A stretch of DNA of 64,000 nucleotides from Hydrocarboniphaga effusa AP103 (GTDB taxonomy: Bacteria > Pseudomonadota > Gammaproteobacteria > Nevskiales > Nevskiaceae), in NCBI RefSeq assembly GCF_000271305.1, contig NZ_AKGD01000001.1, positions 992,001 through 1,056,000 on the forward strand. Reading direction: 5' to 3'. Shown in pieces: positions 8,220 through 17,755 of the stretch. The notes under the pieces are model-generated. The model was not told the origin of the DNA, did not search any database, and saw nothing but the letters and a program-made list of their open reading frames with translations. Every line of letters begins with the position of its first letter. The stretch's first letter is position 1. A program made the position numbers and the translations under genes.

Positions 8220-9500
8220 ATGCTGAAGAACATTCCGATCCCGCCGCCCGAAAAGCTCACGGCCCGCGGGCGTGATTTCGCGTATCCGTCCAGCCAGTCG
8301 GGCGATCCGAACGCGCTACGCGAGGCCGAGCAGCGCTACACGCTCGATCCGCAGCAGCTCATGACGCTCGCCCGCGCGGAAACCGGCCTCGACGACTTCG
8401 GCCCCGGGCCGTTCGCCGAACCGCTGCGCGTGCTGTGCGCCTCGCTGCGCGACGAAGTCGACCTCAATGCCGCCGGCCGCGAGAACGCGCATCGCCGCCT
8501 GATGAACCTGCTCGTCACGCGCCTGCGCCTGCAGGACTTGTGGACGCGCCATCCGCGGATACTCGATCAGCCCGTGAGCGCGCCGATCTTCATCGTCGGC
8601 CTCCCACGTTCGGGCACCACCTACCTGCAGCGCCTGATGGCACGCGATTCGACCTTGCGCTGGTCGCCGTTCTGGGAGCTCATGTTCCCGCTGCCGTTCG
8701 GCCAGGCCGATGCGCCGGTGGCCCAGCCCGACCCGCGCATCGCGGCGGCCCAGGCCGCGCTCGACCGGCTGTTCCAGGTCGCGCCCGAAATGATGAAGAT
8801 GCACGAGATCGAGGCCGAGGAACCCGAAGAGGAGATCGCCCTGCTGTCGCTGGGCTTCTGCTCGATGGCCTTCGAGTGGTCGTTCGCGGTGCCGTCGTAC
8901 GTCGACTACTACAAGCGCGCCGATCACACGCAGGGCTACGCCTACTTCAAGCGCGTGCTGCAGACGCTGCAGTGGCTGCGCGGTGGCGGCCAGTGGCTGC
9001 TCAAGGCGCCGATGCACATGGAGAATCTCGACGAGATCATGACGGTGTTCCCCGATGCGGTGATCGTGCAGACGCATCGCGATCCGGTCACCGCGACGGT
9101 CTCGCTGAGCAGCCTGACCTGCACGGGCATTCGCAATTACTTCGATCATCCGAACCCGCTGGTCGTCGGCGATTACATCTCGTCCGCGGTCGAGCGCCTG
9201 CTCAACGGCATCAACGCGTATCGCCAGGCCCATCCGCAGCAACCGATCGTCGACATCCAGTTCCGCGAACTGATGGCCGACCCGCTGACGATGGTGCGAC
9301 GCATCTACGCGGTCTGCGGCAAGACGCTCGCGGCCGAAGACGAGGCCCGCATTCGCGAGTATCTGGACGCGCATCCGCGCCACAAGAACGGCGGCCACGA
9401 TTATTCTGCCGACGATTTCGGCATCGACCTCGACGAGCGCTACCGCGCGCTGTCGTTCTACATGCAGCGTTACCAGGTGCCGGCCGAACGTCGCAACTGA
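8220..9500 (+). CDS. sulfotransferase family protein
   Basis: A protein of 426 residues with the PAPS 5'-phosphosulfate loop FIVGLPRSGTTYLQRL near residue 125 and a 3'-phosphate motif including THRDP followed by a conserved Ser. It belongs to the large bacterial sulfotransferase family found in lipid and steroid catabolic clusters. The acceptor is unknown, and catalysis of sulfonation is inferred from the family. The ATG at 8220 has a strong CCGGAGGAG ribosome site, so the long in-frame upstream extension inside the MFS gene is not real. Fourth gene of the ligase operon. Confidence 0.85.
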   Translation: MLKNIPIPPPEKLTARGRDFAYPSSQSGDPNALREAEQRYTLDPQQLMTLARAETGLDDFGPGPFAEPLRVLCASLRDEVDLNAAGRENAHRRLMNLLVTRLRLQDLWTRHPRILDQPVSAPIFIVGLPRSGTTYLQRLMARDSTLRWSPFWELMFPLPFGQADAPVAQPDPRIAAAQAALDRLFQVAPEMMKMHEIEAEEPEEEIALLSLGFCSMAFEWSFAVPSYVDYYKRADHTQGYAYFKRVLQTLQWLRGGGQWLLKAPMHMENLDEIMTVFPDAVIVQTHRDPVTATVSLSSLTCTGIRNYFDHPNPLVVGDYISSAVERLLNGINAYRQAHPQQPIVDIQFRELMADPLTMVRRIYAVCGKTLAAEDEARIREYLDAHPRHKNGGHDYSADDFGIDLDERYRALSFYMQRYQVPAERRN

Positions 9501-9512
9501 AGACGCGAGCCC

Positions 9513-10946
9513 ATGAATCGCAGACGGCGCGGGTTGCTGATGGCGCTCGCCGCCCTGCCCGCGATGCGCGTGCAAGCGCAGCAGGAGATCACGATGGCTT
9601 CAACGCAGAAGATCACGCTCGACGGCGACGCGCTGCAGGCGCTCGCGGCCGAGGCCTACCTGTACGCCTATCCGCTGCTGATGGCCTACGGCTTCATGGT
9701 GCAGCAGCTCGAACTCGCGCCCGAGGCCGAGCGCCAGCCGGTCAACCGCTTCAAGCATTTCCGCAGCGTCGCCACGCCCACGTTCAACAACTACATTCCG
9801 TGGGTCGGAACCGACACCGTGTATTCGTCGAGCTGGCTCGACCTGCGCGCCGAGCCGCTGGTGTTCGAGAGCCCCGGGTTCGAGCCGCATCGCTTCCAGA
9901 ACATCCAGATGGAAGATCTGTACACGCACAACGTGCTGAACCGCGGAACGCGCACGCACGGCAATGCGGCGCGCCGCTATCTGTTCGCGGGCCCGGGCTG
10001 GAGCGGCGAGACGCCGGCCGGCGTCGACGAAGTGCTGGTCTTCGAAACCTGGCTGCTGAAGTTCTTCATGCGCATCGCCATCGAAGGTCCGGACGATTTC
10101 GAAGCCCTGCACAAGCTGCAGGACCGGTATTCGCTGCAACCGCTGTCGAGCTACCTCGAGCAAGCAGCGCCGAAGCCGGCGCCGAAGATCGACTGGCTGC
10201 AGCCTGATGCGCCGCGCTGGTTCGAATGCGCCAGGCCCGAGTTCGTTCGCTATCTGAACTTCGTGCTGGGCCTGTGCACGATTCACCCGAGCGAGCGGGC
10301 ACTCATGCAGCGCTACGCCGCGATCGGTATCGCGCCCGGCGCGGATTTCGATGCGAGTGCACTGAGCGCATCGCAGCGCGCCGCGATGCAGGCCGGCATC
10401 GATGCTTCGCGAGCGCGCGTGCATGCGCGCGTCGCGCATCTCGACGATCCCACCAATGGCTGGGTCTATCCGCTCGACCTGCGCGGCCCGCGCAGCCTCG
10501 TCGCCGGCAGCGACGACGCCTTCCTGCGCCGCGCCACGCTCGCGAACTATGCGATCTGGGGGCCGGAATCCGCCGAAGTGGTCTACATGAGCGCCGCACT
10601 CGACGCCGACGGCCACACGCTCGACGGCAACAACCGCTACGTGCTGCATTTCGATCGCCCGCCGCCCGTCAAGGGCTTCTGGTCGTACACGATCTACGAC
10701 GCCAGGACGCGCCTGCTCGTCGATCACCCGAGCGGACGCTACAAGCTCAGCGACCGCATGCCGATGCGCTACGGCCCCGACGGCTCGCTGACGCTCTACG
10801 TGCAGAACGAGTCACCCGGCAGCGCCCATGAAACCAACTGGCTGCCGGTGCCGAAGCAGCCGTTTCATGTCGTCGCGCGGCTTTACTGGCCGCAGGCGGA
10901 ATTGCTCGATGGTCGCTACAAGCCGCCGGGCCTGCGCAAGCTCTGA
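9513..10946 (+). CDS. exported DUF1254/DUF1214 protein
   Basis: A protein of 477 residues with an N-terminal signal peptide (MNRRRRGLLMALAALPAMRVQA, cut after AQA), then DUF1254 (AEAYLYAYPLLMAYG...NNYIPWVGTDTVYSSSWLDL) and C-terminal DUF1214 (GFWSYTIYDARTRLLVDHP). It is expected in the periplasm. Enzymatic function is not established for the family. It lies 12 bp after the sulfotransferase gene and ends the operon, converging on the epimerase gene with only 15 bp between stops. A second, cytoplasmic DUF1214 protein is encoded at the start of the window, so two compartments have related proteins. Confidence 0.82.
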   Translation: MNRRRRGLLMALAALPAMRVQAQQEITMASTQKITLDGDALQALAAEAYLYAYPLLMAYGFMVQQLELAPEAERQPVNRFKHFRSVATPTFNNYIPWVGTDTVYSSSWLDLRAEPLVFESPGFEPHRFQNIQMEDLYTHNVLNRGTRTHGNAARRYLFAGPGWSGETPAGVDEVLVFETWLLKFFMRIAIEGPDDFEALHKLQDRYSLQPLSSYLEQAAPKPAPKIDWLQPDAPRWFECARPEFVRYLNFVLGLCTIHPSERALMQRYAAIGIAPGADFDASALSASQRAAMQAGIDASRARVHARVAHLDDPTNGWVYPLDLRGPRSLVAGSDDAFLRRATLANYAIWGPESAEVVYMSAALDADGHTLDGNNRYVLHFDRPPPVKGFWSYTIYDARTRLLVDHPSGRYKLSDRMPMRYGPDGSLTLYVQNESPGSAHETNWLPVPKQPFHVVARLYWPQAELLDGRYKPPGLRKL

Positions 10947-10961
10947 AGCCGCGGGCGGCGA

Positions 10962-11849
10962 TCAGCCGCCGAAGTAAGCGGGGCGATCGATATCGGCGAG
11001 CAGGCCAGGCTGAGTCGGCGACCAACCGAGCCATTCGCGCGTCTGCCGGCTCGAAGCCGGGCTGTCGAGCTGCGCGAAGTGGGCGAACCACTCGAAATGC
11101 GCCGGGGCTTCTGCCACCGATGGGGCGACGACAGGCAGGTTCAGGCGCCGGCCGATCACCGCTGCGATCTCGTGAAACGCGATGCCTTCTTCGGCGACCG
11201 CGTGATAGCGCGATTCGCGCGCGCCGGTTTCGAGCACACGCCGATAAACCCGTGCCGCATCGAGCCGATGCACTGCGCACCAGCGGTTGAGGCCTTCGCC
11301 GACATAGGCCGAGACGCCTTTTCGGCGCGCGAAGTCGATCAGCATCGGCACGAAGCCGTGGTCGCCGTCGCCGTGCACGGACGGCGGCAACCGCACGACC
11401 GAAACGCGAACGCCACGCTGCGCGAGCGCATCCGCCGCCTGCTCGGAGGCGATGCGCGGGAGCACGCCCGCCGGCCTGGCCTGCTCGTCCGAAACCCGCC
11501 CGGCAGGCAGCAAACCGGTCGCGGAGGTCACGACCAGCGGACGATCGGAGGCCGCGAGCGCGGTACCGAGCGCCTCGATCGCCTGCCGATCGATCTCGCA
11601 ATTGGCCGCGTACTTCGTGAAGTCGTGAATGAATGCGGTGTGGATCACCGCGTCCGCCATCGCGGCGCCCTCGCGCAGGCTGCGCAAGTCCTGCAGGTCA
11701 CCGCGATGCGCGCCTACTCCGAGCGCCGACAGCGCATCGGCGGCGGCCGCCGTGCGCGCCAGGCCCATCACTTCGTGTCCCGCCGCGCGCAGCTCCGCGA
11801 CGACCGCGCTGCCGACGAATCCCGTCGCTCCCGTAACCAATACCTTCAT
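10962..11849 (-). CDS. NAD(P)-dependent epimerase/dehydratase-like (extended SDR)
   Basis: A 295-residue extended SDR with the N-terminal Rossmann signature VTGATGFVGSAVVAEL. The early AxxADAVIHTAF motif is typical of NAD-dependent epimerases. I do not see a clear YxxxK pair in the usual spacing, so it may be a reductase or an NmrA-like redox sensor rather than an epimerase. It is divergent from the XRE-family regulator 77 bp away, a common arrangement where the regulator controls its neighbour. Not obviously linked to the catabolic pathway. Confidence 0.78.
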   Translation of the reverse strand: MKVLVTGATGFVGSAVVAELRAAGHEVMGLARTAAAADALSALGVGAHRGDLQDLRSLREGAAMADAVIHTAFIHDFTKYAANCEIDRQAIEALGTALAASDRPLVVTSATGLLPAGRVSDEQARPAGVLPRIASEQAADALAQRGVRVSVVRLPPSVHGDGDHGFVPMLIDFARRKGVSAYVGEGLNRWCAVHRLDAARVYRRVLETGARESRYHAVAEEGIAFHEIAAVIGRRLNLPVVAPSVAEAPAHFEWFAHFAQLDSPASSRQTREWLGWSPTQPGLLADIDRPAYFGG

Positions 11850-11926
11850 GCCCGGACTCCTTGTTCAAGTCAGGCGCAGTATTCTTGAGCGCACACGATC
11901 GGAAAAAGCCGGGAGCGCATACCGGT

Positions 11927-12790
11927 ATGGCGACTAACAGGCTTCTGCAGACACCGGCTCTTTCGCAGGGTCTCATGCAAGCGGCGTCGGGCCCTTCGCT
12001 CGGCGGCTTCCTGCGCGACCGGCGCTCGCGCCTGCAGCCCGACGCGAACGCCCCGAGCCGCAGGCGGACACCCGGCTTGCGGCGCGAAGAAGTCGCGGCA
12101 CGCGCGGCCGTCAGCGTCACCTGGTACACCTGGCTCGAGCAAGGCCGCGGCGGATCGCCGTCCGAGGAAGTGCTCGAACGTCTCGCGAGTGCGCTCGAGC
12201 TCGATGCGGTCGGCCGCGAGATGCTGTTCTTCCTCGCCCAGCAAAGACCGCCACCGATCGCGCCGGGTCCGACGCCCACGGTCACGCCGGCGCTGCAGCG
12301 TGTGCTGGATGGCATGCCCAACACGGCGGCGATCGTGAAGACGCCTTGCTGGGACGTGGTCGCCTGGAATCGCGCCGCCACCAGGCTCCTGACCGACTAC
12401 GCCGCCCTGCCCGCGCGCGCGCGCAACGTCCTCAGAATGCTGTTCTGCGATCCCAAGGCACGCACGCGCCTGCTCGACTGGGAAGAGAACGCGCGCTTCG
12501 TGCTCGGCGTGTTTCGCGTCGACGTGACGCGGACCGGCGGCAGCGCCGAAGCCCATGCGCTTGCCGCGGAATTGCAGCAGACCAGCGCCGAGTTCCGCCG
12601 CCTGTGGGCCGAGAACGAAGTGCGCGGACACGGCATCGGGCGCAAGCGCTTGCAGCATCCCACGCTCGGCGCATTGACACTCGAATACTCGGCCTTCGCC
12701 GTCGATGGCTCCGAAGGACTCAGCATGATCGTGTTCTCGCCGATCTCGCAGCCCGACGCGCAGGCCATCGAGCGCCTGCTCGCAGGCTGA
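11927..12790 (+). CDS. XRE-family regulator with MmyB-like ligand-binding domain
   Basis: A protein of 287 residues. An N-terminal helix-turn-helix (GLRREEVAARAAVSVTWY, then LEQGRGGSPSEEVL) is followed by a MmyB-type PAS-like domain (PCWDVVAWNRAA... LLDWEENARF). This architecture is widespread in regulators that control a divergent SDR or oxidoreductase gene, and here an extended SDR sits opposite. The ATG at 11927 follows GGGAG; a longer frame reaches to within 11 bp of the divergent gene and would leave no promoter room. The ligand is unknown. Confidence 0.83.
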   Translation: MATNRLLQTPALSQGLMQAASGPSLGGFLRDRRSRLQPDANAPSRRRTPGLRREEVAARAAVSVTWYTWLEQGRGGSPSEEVLERLASALELDAVGREMLFFLAQQRPPPIAPGPTPTVTPALQRVLDGMPNTAAIVKTPCWDVVAWNRAATRLLTDYAALPARARNVLRMLFCDPKARTRLLDWEENARFVLGVFRVDVTRTGGSAEAHALAAELQQTSAEFRRLWAENEVRGHGIGRKRLQHPTLGALTLEYSAFAVDGSEGLSMIVFSPISQPDAQAIERLLAG

Positions 12791-12816
12791 GCCGCGATAC
12801 AACAACAGCGGCGGAA

Positions 12817-13836
12817 TCAGCTCGCCCTGCTGCGCCAGCCGCTCGGCGTCATCCCGCTTTCACGCTTGAACAGGCGCGCGAAGAACGCCGGATCGTCGTA
12901 GCCCACCTGCCGGCCGATCTGCTCCACCGGCAAGGTCGTGCGATCGAGCATGCGGCGCGCCGACTCCATGCGCAGGCGCTGCAGATAAGCCTGCGGAGCA
13001 AGGCCGGTGGACTGGCGAAAGCGGCGCAGCAAGGTGCGTGCGCTGACCGCGAGGCTGGCCGCGAGTTCGTCGAGGCGCACGGGCTCGGAGTAGCGCTGCT
13101 GCAACCAGTATTGGGCGCGCGCCACCAGCGGATCGAGCGACGCGGTTTCGACGAGGCCGTGCAGTTGCAGGGCTTCGGGCGAAGCCGGAGCGGTGGCGTC
13201 GATCAGCGTGGTCTTCTCGACCCAGTCGGCGGTGTTCGGCGACGTGATTTCACGCAGCAATCGAAGCGCGAGCGCGGGCCAGGCGCTCATCGGGCCTGCG
13301 CACAGCACGCCCGGCGCGTGCGTGAGCGCGGTCGATCGCTGCAGCGCGGCGGCCGGATAGCGCCGATGAAAAGCGGCTTCGAGCCACCAGGGAACGCAGG
13401 CCGGCTTTCCATCGAGCAGGCCGGCGTCCGCGAGCAGGCCGATGCTGCCTCCGCAGGCGGCGATCCAGGTTTCGCGCTTCGCCTGCAACCGCAGCCAGTC
13501 GACGACCGGCGACAGCATGCCGAGCGTATTGATCCAGTCGCGCGCACCACGCGTTTCGAATGCGGCGACCAGCACCGCGTCGTAGCTCGCCGAAGACGTG
13601 TTGCCGATCGCGCCATCGACGTTGAGCGCAGCGCCCGAGGCGAGTCGTACCGGCGCGCCGTCGAGCGATAGCCAGCGCGTACGCAGCGGCGCCTTGGCCT
13701 GTCGGGTCGGGCGCTCGCGCAACTCGCCGGTTCGTTTGCAGGAATAGCGGTTGGCGAGCTGCAACAGATCGGTCGCGAGCGCGACGCTCGACAACTCGGC
13801 GCGGGGCGGGATCAGGATCGCGACGCTGCGACTCAT
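12817..13836 (-). CDS. AraC-family regulator, GlxA type
   Basis: A 339-residue protein. The N-terminal half is DJ-1/PfpI-like, with a Cys in the elbow-like AACGGSIGLLA. The C-terminal AraC DNA-binding domain spans about residues 235-335 (LDELAASLAVSARTLLRRF and QIGRQVGYDDPAFFARLFKR). Such proteins sense amine or acyl metabolites in known cases, but the ligand cannot be predicted here. It is divergent from the SDR/acyl-ligase pair at 13.96 kb, with 127 bp between them, so it is the likely regulator of that pair. Confidence 0.87.
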   Translation of the reverse strand: MSRSVAILIPPRAELSSVALATDLLQLANRYSCKRTGELRERPTRQAKAPLRTRWLSLDGAPVRLASGAALNVDGAIGNTSSASYDAVLVAAFETRGARDWINTLGMLSPVVDWLRLQAKRETWIAACGGSIGLLADAGLLDGKPACVPWWLEAAFHRRYPAAALQRSTALTHAPGVLCAGPMSAWPALALRLLREITSPNTADWVEKTTLIDATAPASPEALQLHGLVETASLDPLVARAQYWLQQRYSEPVRLDELAASLAVSARTLLRRFRQSTGLAPQAYLQRLRMESARRMLDRTTLPVEQIGRQVGYDDPAFFARLFKRESGMTPSGWRSRAS

Positions 13837-13963
13837 GGAGCGCTCGAAATGACGGAAACGGATGCACTATAGCGATGTCCGATTCGTCATGGTGATCCGG
13901 CGGATTCGAACGGGTTGCATGCGCTGCGTGTTTCTAGACTCTCCGCATAACGAGGAGAGTTCG

Positions 13964-14815
13964 ATGACGACGCAATCGCAGCAGGGCCGCACCTGGCTCA
14001 TCACCGGCATTTCGAGTGGATTCGGCAAGGCCTTCGCGCAAGCGGCGCTCGATGCGGGCGCCAGCGTGATCGGCACCGCGCGCAAGCCCGAGCAGATCGA
14101 CGCATTCAAGGCGCTCGCGCCCGGACGCTCGCATGCGATCAGGCTCGACGTGACCGATGTAAACGGTGTGCCGGACGCGATCGAACAGGCGATCGCGATC
14201 ACCGGCCGCATCGACGTGCTCGTCAACAACGCAGGCTATGCGCTGATCGGCGCGGTCGAAGAAGCCGACGAGGCGCAGTTTCATCGGCAAATGGAGACCA
14301 ATCTGTTCGGCGCCTGGCGCGTGACGCGCGCGGTGCTGCCGCAGATGCGCAAGCAGCGCTCGGGCCACATCCTCAACATCGCTTCGGTGGCCGGGCGCAT
14401 CGGCTCGCCGGGCCTGGGCTGCTATGCGGCCTCGAAGTTCGCGCTCGAAGGCCTGTCCGAAGCGCTGTCCGGCGAAGTCGCCCCGCTCGGCATTCGCGTG
14501 ACCATCGTCGAGCCGGGTGGCTTCCGCACCGAGTTCGCGGGCGACAGCTCGGCCTATTCGCAGCCGGCGATCGACGATTACGCGGCGACGGCCGGACGCA
14601 TGCGCGAGATGCTCGGCAAGTTCCACAAGCAGCAGCCCGGCGATCCGGCCAAGGCGGCGCAGGTGCTGGTGCAACTCGTCGAGCTGCCCGAACCTCCGCT
14701 ACGCCTCGTGCTCGGCAGCGACGTGCTGCCGCGCGTGCATCAGAAGATCGATGCACTCAAGGCCGAGCTCACGCGCTGGGAAGCGCTGACGCTGTCGACC
14801 GACTTCGCCCGCTGA
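13964..14815 (+). CDS. short-chain dehydrogenase/reductase
   Basis: A classical SDR of 283 residues with TGISSGFG cofactor loop, NNAGYALIG, and a Ser...YAASK catalytic site. The GFRTEF segment after PGG fits the subgroup often annotated as oxidoreductase or SDR with NADP preference. The ATG at 13964 is preceded by CGAGGAGAG. It is followed after 11 bp by a ligase-like gene and is divergent from the GlxA-type regulator. Substrate unknown. Confidence 0.87.
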   Translation: MTTQSQQGRTWLITGISSGFGKAFAQAALDAGASVIGTARKPEQIDAFKALAPGRSHAIRLDVTDVNGVPDAIEQAIAITGRIDVLVNNAGYALIGAVEEADEAQFHRQMETNLFGAWRVTRAVLPQMRKQRSGHILNIASVAGRIGSPGLGCYAASKFALEGLSEALSGEVAPLGIRVTIVEPGGFRTEFAGDSSAYSQPAIDDYAATAGRMREMLGKFHKQQPGDPAKAAQVLVQLVELPEPPLRLVLGSDVLPRVHQKIDALKAELTRWEALTLSTDFAR

Positions 14816-14826
14816 GTCTCCCCGCC

Positions 14827-16173
14827 ATGACGCCCGTCCGACGCCAGCTGCTCGATCTCTGCAGCGCCCCCGATCACTACGAGCGCGACGCGCGCGAGAT
14901 CGCCGAAATGCAGCTGCTCGCAGCGCAGGAGCTGTTCGAGCAGCGCATCGAGCAATTGCCGCTGCTCAAGCGCCGCGCCGATGACGGCGCCGTCACGCGC
15001 ATCGGCAAGCTCGACGACCTGCTGCCGCTGCTGCTTCCGCACACGGCGTACAAGTCGTATCCGCCGTCCTTCATCGAGCAAGGGCGCTGGGATCGCATGC
15101 TGCAGTGGCTGCAGACGCTGTCGGTGGAGAACCTCGGCGATACCGACATTCGCGATGTGAGCGGTGTCGACGACTGGGTCGACCGTCTGTGGGCTGCAGG
15201 CCACCAGGTCATGGCGACGAGCGGCACCTCCGGCAAGTGTTCGTTCCTCAATCGCAGCCTGCGTGATCGCGAACAGCTTCGCGAATATTTCAAGGTCGTC
15301 ATGGGCGGCTTTCTCGGCCTGACGCCGAAGCAGGACCGCCCCGTTTTCCAGCTGTTTCCCAAAGGCGGGCCGAACTACGGCGTGCAGTCCTCGCTGATGA
15401 ACGCGGAGCTCTGGGGGCGGCCCGGCGACATCCACTTTCTCTCCGACGAGCCGCTCAAGATCTCCGAGGTGAGCCGTGCCGCGACGCTGCGCAAGCGCAT
15501 GAAGGAAGGCGTCGCCACTCCGACCGAGATCGCCGACTTCGAAGCCGAAAGCGCGGCGAAGAACCGGCAGTCGCAAGTGCGGCTTCAGCAGATGGTCGAG
15601 AAGATCCTCGCGCATCGGCACGAGCCGATCTTCCTGTCGGGCATGTGGGCCCAGCACTGGATCATCATGCAGACCGCGCGCGCCATGGGCATCGGCGACG
15701 GCGAGTTCCACCCCGACAGCCTCGTCGCCGCGGGCGGCGGGCTCAAGGGCATCGCGCTGCCCGACGATTACGAGCAGCAGATCAACCGCTTCTACGGCAA
15801 CGTCAAGCGACCGAAGAACTACGGCATGACCGAGATGGCGCTGATGCTTCCGCGCTGCGAGGCCCAGCGCTATCACGTGCCAGCCGGCCTGATTCCACTC
15901 GTCGTCAATGCGAATGCGGACGAGCTGATCGGCCGGGTCGACGGCGTGGTCGAAGGTCGCTTCGCCTTCGTCGACCTGCTGTTCGAAGGTCGCTGGGGTG
16001 GCGTGATCGGCGGCGATCGCGTGCGCATCGATTTCGCGCCGACCTGCGCCTGCGGTCGTCGCGGCCCGGTGCTGCTCGAACCGATCACGCGCTTCGCGGC
16101 GCCCGGCGAGGACGACCACATCGGCTGCGCGGGCACCATCGACGCCTATCTGCGCGGAGCCGTCGAAGCCTGA
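14827..16173 (+). CDS. adenylate-forming acyl ligase, divergent PaaK/LuxE-like
   Basis: A 448-residue ANL-superfamily protein of a different subgroup from the PaaK-like enzyme at 4.8 kb. It has an ATP loop MATSGTSGK (129-137), a YGMTEMA motif (A5 type) and CACGRRGPVLLEPITR towards the C-terminus. The N-terminus is long and helical. It should form an acyl-adenylate and transfer the acyl group to CoA or another thiol; the acid is unknown. It shares an operon with the SDR 11 bp upstream. Confidence 0.78.
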   Translation: MTPVRRQLLDLCSAPDHYERDAREIAEMQLLAAQELFEQRIEQLPLLKRRADDGAVTRIGKLDDLLPLLLPHTAYKSYPPSFIEQGRWDRMLQWLQTLSVENLGDTDIRDVSGVDDWVDRLWAAGHQVMATSGTSGKCSFLNRSLRDREQLREYFKVVMGGFLGLTPKQDRPVFQLFPKGGPNYGVQSSLMNAELWGRPGDIHFLSDEPLKISEVSRAATLRKRMKEGVATPTEIADFEAESAAKNRQSQVRLQQMVEKILAHRHEPIFLSGMWAQHWIIMQTARAMGIGDGEFHPDSLVAAGGGLKGIALPDDYEQQINRFYGNVKRPKNYGMTEMALMLPRCEAQRYHVPAGLIPLVVNANADELIGRVDGVVEGRFAFVDLLFEGRWGGVIGGDRVRIDFAPTCACGRRGPVLLEPITRFAAPGEDDHIGCAGTIDAYLRGAVEA

Positions 16174-16183
16174 TCCCGCGCAT

Positions 16184-16264
16184 TGCAAGCGTTTCACCAT
16201 TCATCATGAAAATCGCTTCATATCCAGTTCGATCATCCGATCATATGAATTTGAAGCGCTTTCA
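16184..16264. promoter_or_regulatory. cluster of LacI-type operator-like sites
   Basis: Three CG-centred near-palindromes stand in 80 bp before the MFS/P450 operon: TGCAAGCGTTTCA (16184-16196), TGAAAATCGCTTCA (16207-16220) and TTGAAGCGCTTTCA (16251-16264). The last differs at two positions from TTGAAGCGTTTACA in front of the lacI gene at 45.7 kb. LacI-family proteins typically bind such sites. Binding by the window's LacI protein is inferred. Confidence 0.5.
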
Positions 16265-16289
16265 GTTTGAGTTTTCCAGCGTCTATACT
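16261..16289 (+). promoter_or_regulatory. possible sigma-70 promoter of MFS/P450 operon
   Basis: A -10-like TATACT at 16284-16289 has a weak -35-like TTCAGT 17 bp upstream, which overlaps the third LacI-type site. Repressor binding there would block polymerase. Assigned by eye only. Confidence 0.35.
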
Positions 16290-16399
16290 CGCCGTCACGG
16301 GCGCGATCGCTTTCGGACGCCCGCGCAAGCGGTCGCCATGCAGACCGGCTCGACAATCAGACGCAGGCCGGCGGTGTCGACGGCCCGGAGGACTTCAAG

Positions 16400-17713
16400 G
16401 TGAACAGCTCGCAAGCGCCCGCCGCATCGACGGCCGCGCCGTCACGCTATCGCTGGTACGTGCTCAGCACGCTGGTGCTGATCTACGCGATGCATCACAT
16501 GGACCGGCAGATCGTCACGCTGCTGCTGGAGCCGATCAAGCACGAGTTCGCGCTGTCCGACAGCCAGCTCGGCTTTCTCGCCGGCCTGAGCTACGCGATC
16601 GCGTTCGGACTCGCCGGGCTGCCGCTCGGCTGGCTGGTCGACCGCGTGCATCGCGTACGCCTGCTGTCGGCGCTGCTGTTCGTCTGGAGCGGGCTGACCG
16701 CGCTTTGCGGCATCGCCAACAGCTACCTGTCGCTGGTGCTCGCGCGCATCGGCATCGGCGCAGCCGAGTCGGGCGGCACGCCGACCAACATGTCGCTGCT
16801 CGCCGATTACTTCGATCGCAAATCGCGGCCGATGGCGATGGGCATCTACTACACGGGCACGCAGATCGGCACCATCGTGGGCTTTGCGGTCGCGGCGATC
16901 GTCGCGCAGCAATACGGCTGGCGGGCCGCGTTTCTCGTCGCCGGTATTCCGGGACTGCTGCTCGTGCTGCTGTTGCTCGGCACCATCCGCGAGCCGCGTC
17001 GCGGGGCCAGCGATACACCCAATCCTTCGGGCGCCAGCGTCATGCAGCCACCGCCTCCGTTCATGCAGACGCTGCGCTTCATCTGGTCGCAGCGTGCGCA
17101 GGTGCACACGATGATCGGCATCGTCATCGCGATGGCGGTGACCGCCGGCATGAGCGCCTGGCTCGCCCCACTGATGATTCGCAGCTACGGCGTCAACCTC
17201 AAAACCGCGGGCTTTTCGCTCGCGTTCGGTGTCGCCACCTTCGGCATGCTCGGCTCGCTCGCGGGCGGCTGGCTCGCGAGCCGCATCAGCGAGCGCGATC
17301 CCTCGCAGCTGCCCAAGCTCACCGCACTCGCGACCTTTCTGACCGTGCCTGCTGCGGTCTACGGCATTCTCGCGGGCTCGCTGTGGCTCACGGTGGCCGG
17401 CTTCGCGATTCAGCACTTCGCCAACGCGATGATCGTCGCCACCGGTTATCCGCTATCCATGGAACTCACGCGCACCAACATGCGCGGCACCACGATGGCG
17501 CTGCTGCAAGTGCTCTGCAACATGTGCGGCTACGGCCTGGGGCCGCAGATCGTCGGCTGGCTCAGCGATGGCTTGAATCCGCAGTTCGGCGGCAAGGCCC
17601 TGGCCTACGGCATGGTGGCGCTCGCGCTGTGCAACCTGTGGGCGACCGGCCATCTGCTGTTCGCCGCACGCTGGACCAAGAACAATCTCGCGAGGGCCGC
17701 CGCGCCCGTCTGA
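16400..17713 (+). CDS. MFS transporter, Spinster-like
   Basis: A 437-residue major facilitator protein with 12 predicted membrane segments. The N-terminus reads MHHMDRQIVTLLLEPIKHEF, like the Spinster/hexuronate branch of MFS. The loop 2-3 signature is GWLVDRVHRVRLL. The start is a GTG at 16400 supported by GGAGGA 7 bp upstream. It opens an operon with a P450 and a thioesterase, so it may import the P450 substrate. The promoter carries LacI-type sites. Confidence 0.85.
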   Translation: MNSSQAPAASTAAPSRYRWYVLSTLVLIYAMHHMDRQIVTLLLEPIKHEFALSDSQLGFLAGLSYAIAFGLAGLPLGWLVDRVHRVRLLSALLFVWSGLTALCGIANSYLSLVLARIGIGAAESGGTPTNMSLLADYFDRKSRPMAMGIYYTGTQIGTIVGFAVAAIVAQQYGWRAAFLVAGIPGLLLVLLLLGTIREPRRGASDTPNPSGASVMQPPPPFMQTLRFIWSQRAQVHTMIGIVIAMAVTAGMSAWLAPLMIRSYGVNLKTAGFSLAFGVATFGMLGSLAGGWLASRISERDPSQLPKLTALATFLTVPAAVYGILAGSLWLTVAGFAIQHFANAMIVATGYPLSMELTRTNMRGTTMALLQVLCNMCGYGLGPQIVGWLSDGLNPQFGGKALAYGMVALALCNLWATGHLLFAARWTKNNLARAAAPV

Positions 17714-17755
17714 GGGACGCTGCGTGTCGTCGCTCTTTTTTCGGAGGATGAAGTC

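Noticed and set aside
11860..11869. CTTGTTCAAG palindrome between the epimerase and XRE genes
   Set aside because: It is short, single, and close to the epimerase start; not enough to call an operator.
13855..13875. GGATGCACTATAG as an eighth shared operator
   Set aside because: The minus-strand reading TAGTGCATCC breaks the right half of the consensus at key positions.
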